Below, piece after piece: positions 6,152-7,814 of a DNA stretch of 7,814 bases. Under the pieces are notes generated by a model. It was not told the origin of the DNA. It did no database searches and worked only from the letters and a program-made list of their open reading frames with translations. Both the position numbers and the translations under genes were made by a program. The stretch's first letter is position 1, and every line of letters starts with the position of its first letter. The stretch comes from Bacillota bacterium (GTDB taxonomy: Bacteria > Bacillota_A > Clostridia > Lachnospirales > Lachnospiraceae): assembly GCA_023443925.1 (NCBI GenBank), contig JAEZSL010000033.1, positions 1 through 7,814 on the forward strand, in the 5' to 3' direction.

Positions 6152-6718
6152 TTAAAATTCCTTATTCAGAGTCGGTACCTCAAATCCATCATTCTGGATG
6201 AGGTCAAGATAATCACCGGAAATATCAACCGTATCCGGAGATATAATAAAAATATAGCTTGATATCTGATGCAGCTTCCCATTCATGGCATATACGGAAC
6301 CGGATATAAAATCCATAATCCTCTGAGCCAGATCAACGTCAAATCCTTCCAGATTAATAACCGCTGCACGGCCGGATAAAAGCATATCGCAGATATCCTG
6401 GGAATCCTCGAAGGTGGAAGGTTTCATAATACATACCTCAAAACCCTTAGGCGTTGTACGAATAGGGACAACTTTATTAGATGCCGTTCTTTCAAGGCGG
6501 GTTACTTTATCTTTTCTGGTATCGTTAACCGTATTAAAAATAGGTGACGGTTCTTCTCTTTCATATGCCGGACGTACCTGCTGTCTGGTCGTTGTCTTAC
6601 GTTCTGCCCTCTCAGCACGTTTTGCTTCCTTTTCCTCTTCTTCCATAACATAGTCATCATAATCATCATCTTCTGTTAGTTTTAATGAATCTAGTATGTT
6701 CTTAAATATATTGGCCAT
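6152..6718 (-). CDS. sepF: Cell division protein SepF
   Basis: SepF polymerises and tethers FtsZ to the membrane during septum assembly in Gram-positive bacteria. The 188-residue protein has the expected layout: an N-terminal amphipathic membrane-targeting helix (MANIFKNILDSLKL, 1-14); a long charged, probably disordered linker rich in Glu, Lys and Arg (about 15-90); and the C-terminal SepF domain (about 93-180), with blocks FEVCIMKPSTFEDS, GRAAVINLEG and DFISGSVYAMNG. The ATG at 6718 is preferred because it places the membrane helix at the N-terminus, with GGAG nine nt upstream; a TTG five codons earlier overlaps that site. It follows yggS after 57 nt. Confidence 0.95.
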   Translation of the reverse strand: MANIFKNILDSLKLTEDDDYDDYVMEEEEKEAKRAERAERKTTTRQQVRPAYEREEPSPIFNTVNDTRKDKVTRLERTASNKVVPIRTTPKGFEVCIMKPSTFEDSQDICDMLLSGRAAVINLEGFDVDLAQRIMDFISGSVYAMNGKLHQISSYIFIISPDTVDISGDYLDLIQNDGFEVPTLNKEF

Positions 6719-6775
6719 GCGTCTTATCTCCAATCCACCATAATCTTTAATCGAGCAAATTATCTAATACATGCT

Positions 6776-7468
6776 TTATACCATGTAATTACGTTCACCG
6801 AATATTCCCGTCCCAACCCGGACCATCGTAGCACCTTCTTCTATGGCAACTTCATAATCTCCCGTCATTCCCATAGATAGTACATCCATAGTAACATTAT
6901 CAATGTTTTTCATTTTGATGTCAACCTTTAATTGCCGCAAATTTCTAAAATGCTCCCTATTTTTTTCGGGATTTTCTACAAAAGGTGCAATCGTCATCAA
7001 ACCTCGTACGCGCAAGTTTTTCAATTTTGCAATATCCATAATTAAGGGACAAGTTTCGTCAACTGTCGCACCATATTTTGTATCCTCACCTGCTATATTC
7101 ACCTCAATTAATATGTCGCTTATAATTCCCTTTTTTTCAGCTTCCTTGTTAATCTGCTCAGCCAGCTTATATGAGTCAACGGAATGGATTAAAACCGCTT
7201 TGTCTATCACATATTTTACCTTATTCGTCTGTAAGTGTCCAATTAAATGCCATCTTAGCTCTTTGGGCAGTTCTTCATATTTGGAGGTCAGCTCCTGTAC
7301 TTTATTTTCACCGAAATCAAGAATCCCTTCTGCCATTACTTCCTCTATCATGGGTACCGGTTTTGTCTTACTTACGGCTATCAGAGTAACTTCTTCCCTT
7401 AATCTTCCTGCCCGGTTACAGGCTGCCTGAATATTCTGCTCAACTGCAGATAAATTTTCTTTAATCAA
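6776..7468 (-). CDS. yggS: YggS/PipY-family pyridoxal phosphate-binding protein (PLP homeostasis protein)
   Basis: Single-domain, alanine-racemase-like barrel protein that binds PLP and affects vitamin B6 and amino/keto acid balance; no enzymatic activity is firmly assigned to the family. The 230-residue length is normal. The PLP lysine is Lys34 in LIAVSKTKP. Other family blocks are FGENKVQEL (52-60), WHLIGHLQTNK (73-83), a VRGLMTIAP stretch, SMGMTGDYEVAI, and a C-terminal VRVGTGIFGER that holds the phosphate. Translation begins at TTG (7468), supported by GGGAG eight nt upstream and by the alignment-typical MIKENL start. It heads the sepF cluster, as in many Firmicutes, and lies 125 nt after the preceding gene. 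Confidence 0.96.
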   Translation of the reverse strand: MIKENLSAVEQNIQAACNRAGRLREEVTLIAVSKTKPVPMIEEVMAEGILDFGENKVQELTSKYEELPKELRWHLIGHLQTNKVKYVIDKAVLIHSVDSYKLAEQINKEAEKKGIISDILIEVNIAGEDTKYGATVDETCPLIMDIAKLKNLRVRGLMTIAPFVENPEKNREHFRNLRQLKVDIKMKNIDNVTMDVLSMGMTGDYEVAIEEGATMVRVGTGIFGERNYMV

Positions 7469-7514
7469 AATATTAACTCCCTTTCCAATTGATACCTATG
7501 CAATACGAAATGAT

Positions 7515-7543
7515 ATAGTATTCCAAATATAGTAAGCATTTAA
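7515..7543 (-). promoter_or_regulatory. Weak sigma-A-type promoter candidate upstream of yggS
   Basis: On the minus strand TTAAAT (7538-7543) and TACTAT (7515-7520) are separated by exactly 17 nt. Matches to consensus are only 3/6 and 4/6, and the region is AT-rich enough for chance hits. The 125-nt gap, the longest between genes here, and the absence of a terminator hairpin in it leave open either read-through or a second start for the yggS-sepF operon. Confidence 0.25.
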
Positions 7544-7593
7544 TATACAAATTTAATGTCTTCAGTTACCCTATGATTAAGATTCAGTATAGC

Positions 7594-7814
7594 TTAATAG
7601 ATTATCATTTGTTCTACAGCCGTCTTACCATCCAAAGCAATGTGATCATAGACAGAGAGACCATACTGAGTTCCATTTTTTACAATGCAGTATTCTTCAT
7701 TTTCATACAGTACTTCAATTCTGCGGAACACCGCATACCCTTTATTTACGTTGAATACACCTTCCAGGGTCTGCTTCTGGCTTATATTAAATTCCTTGTC
7801 CTTCTCTTCCGAAT
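7594..7814 (-). CDS. C-terminal end of a HlyD-like envelope protein (partial)
   Basis: The reading frame is open from the right edge (first full codon ending at 7812) for 73 codons to a TAA at 7594-7596. The peptide includes LEGVFNVNKGYAVFRRIEVL, then YCIVKNGTQYGLSVYDHIAL and ends AVEQMIIY. Alternating hydrophobic residues, a Gly-Tyr-Ala turn, and a final 'YGLSxYDHIxL' strand resemble the C-terminal beta-barrel of the HlyD-family adaptor-like proteins that I recall lying next to yggS in clostridia. This assignment is by pattern and gene order only. The N-terminal membrane anchor that would support it is outside the window. It is on the same strand as the operon and may be its upstream member. 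Confidence 0.6.
   Translation of the reverse strand, partial: SEEKDKEFNISQKQTLEGVFNVNKGYAVFRRIEVLYENEEYCIVKNGTQYGLSVYDHIALDGKTAVEQMIIY

Noticed and set aside
6903..7430. Plus-strand 175-codon ORF opposite yggS
   Set aside because: It is fully antisense to a well-conserved gene, has no recognisable domain and lacks a convincing binding site.

Overview
The window looks like a low-GC Firmicutes chromosome, most likely a clostridial (Lachnospiraceae-type) anaerobe. This rests on AT-rich codon use, strong AGGAGG-type ribosome binding sites, TTG starts, and the conserved division-site gene string yggS-sepF-yggT-ylmH-divIVA followed by lspA and a RluD-type pseudouridine synthase. Genus cannot be fixed from the sequence alone. 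Every supported gene lies on the minus strand, so the region reads right to left.

Layout in transcription order: the last 73 codons of a HlyD-like envelope protein (7814-7594); a 125-base gap with a weak promoter candidate; yggS (PLP-binding protein, TTG start); sepF (FtsZ-membrane anchor); yggT (two-helix membrane protein); ylmH (S4 RNA-binding protein); divIVA (coiled-coil cell-pole/septum protein); aroB (3-dehydroquinate synthase); lspA (signal peptidase II); a RluD/RluA-family pseudouridine synthase; a DUF4143-type AAA ATPase; an intrinsic terminator; and the 5' end of a group II intron that runs off the left edge. Gaps from yggS to rluD are 2 to about 100 bases, with two very tight junctions (sepF/yggT, divIVA/aroB) and one overlap (lspA/rluD). 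This fits one long operon joining septum placement, lipoprotein processing and rRNA modification, with aroB as a metabolic passenger. The ATPase is a probable accessory gene at the distal end.

Three structures go beyond routine annotation. First, the pseudouridine synthase has an N-terminal extension made of eleven in-phase 18-bp repeats (6-residue units of the type I-D-I-K-D-E), and no ATG, GTG or TTG start follows the repeats ahead of the S4 domain. Second, the gap between this gene and the ATPase is almost entirely three copies of a roughly 23-bp direct repeat. Third, a group II intron, best matched to class IIC, sits just downstream of the terminator hairpin on the same strand, which is the known target preference of that class. 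I found no CRISPR array, tRNA, rRNA, phage gene or new defence system. No gene-free stretch exceeds 300 bases.
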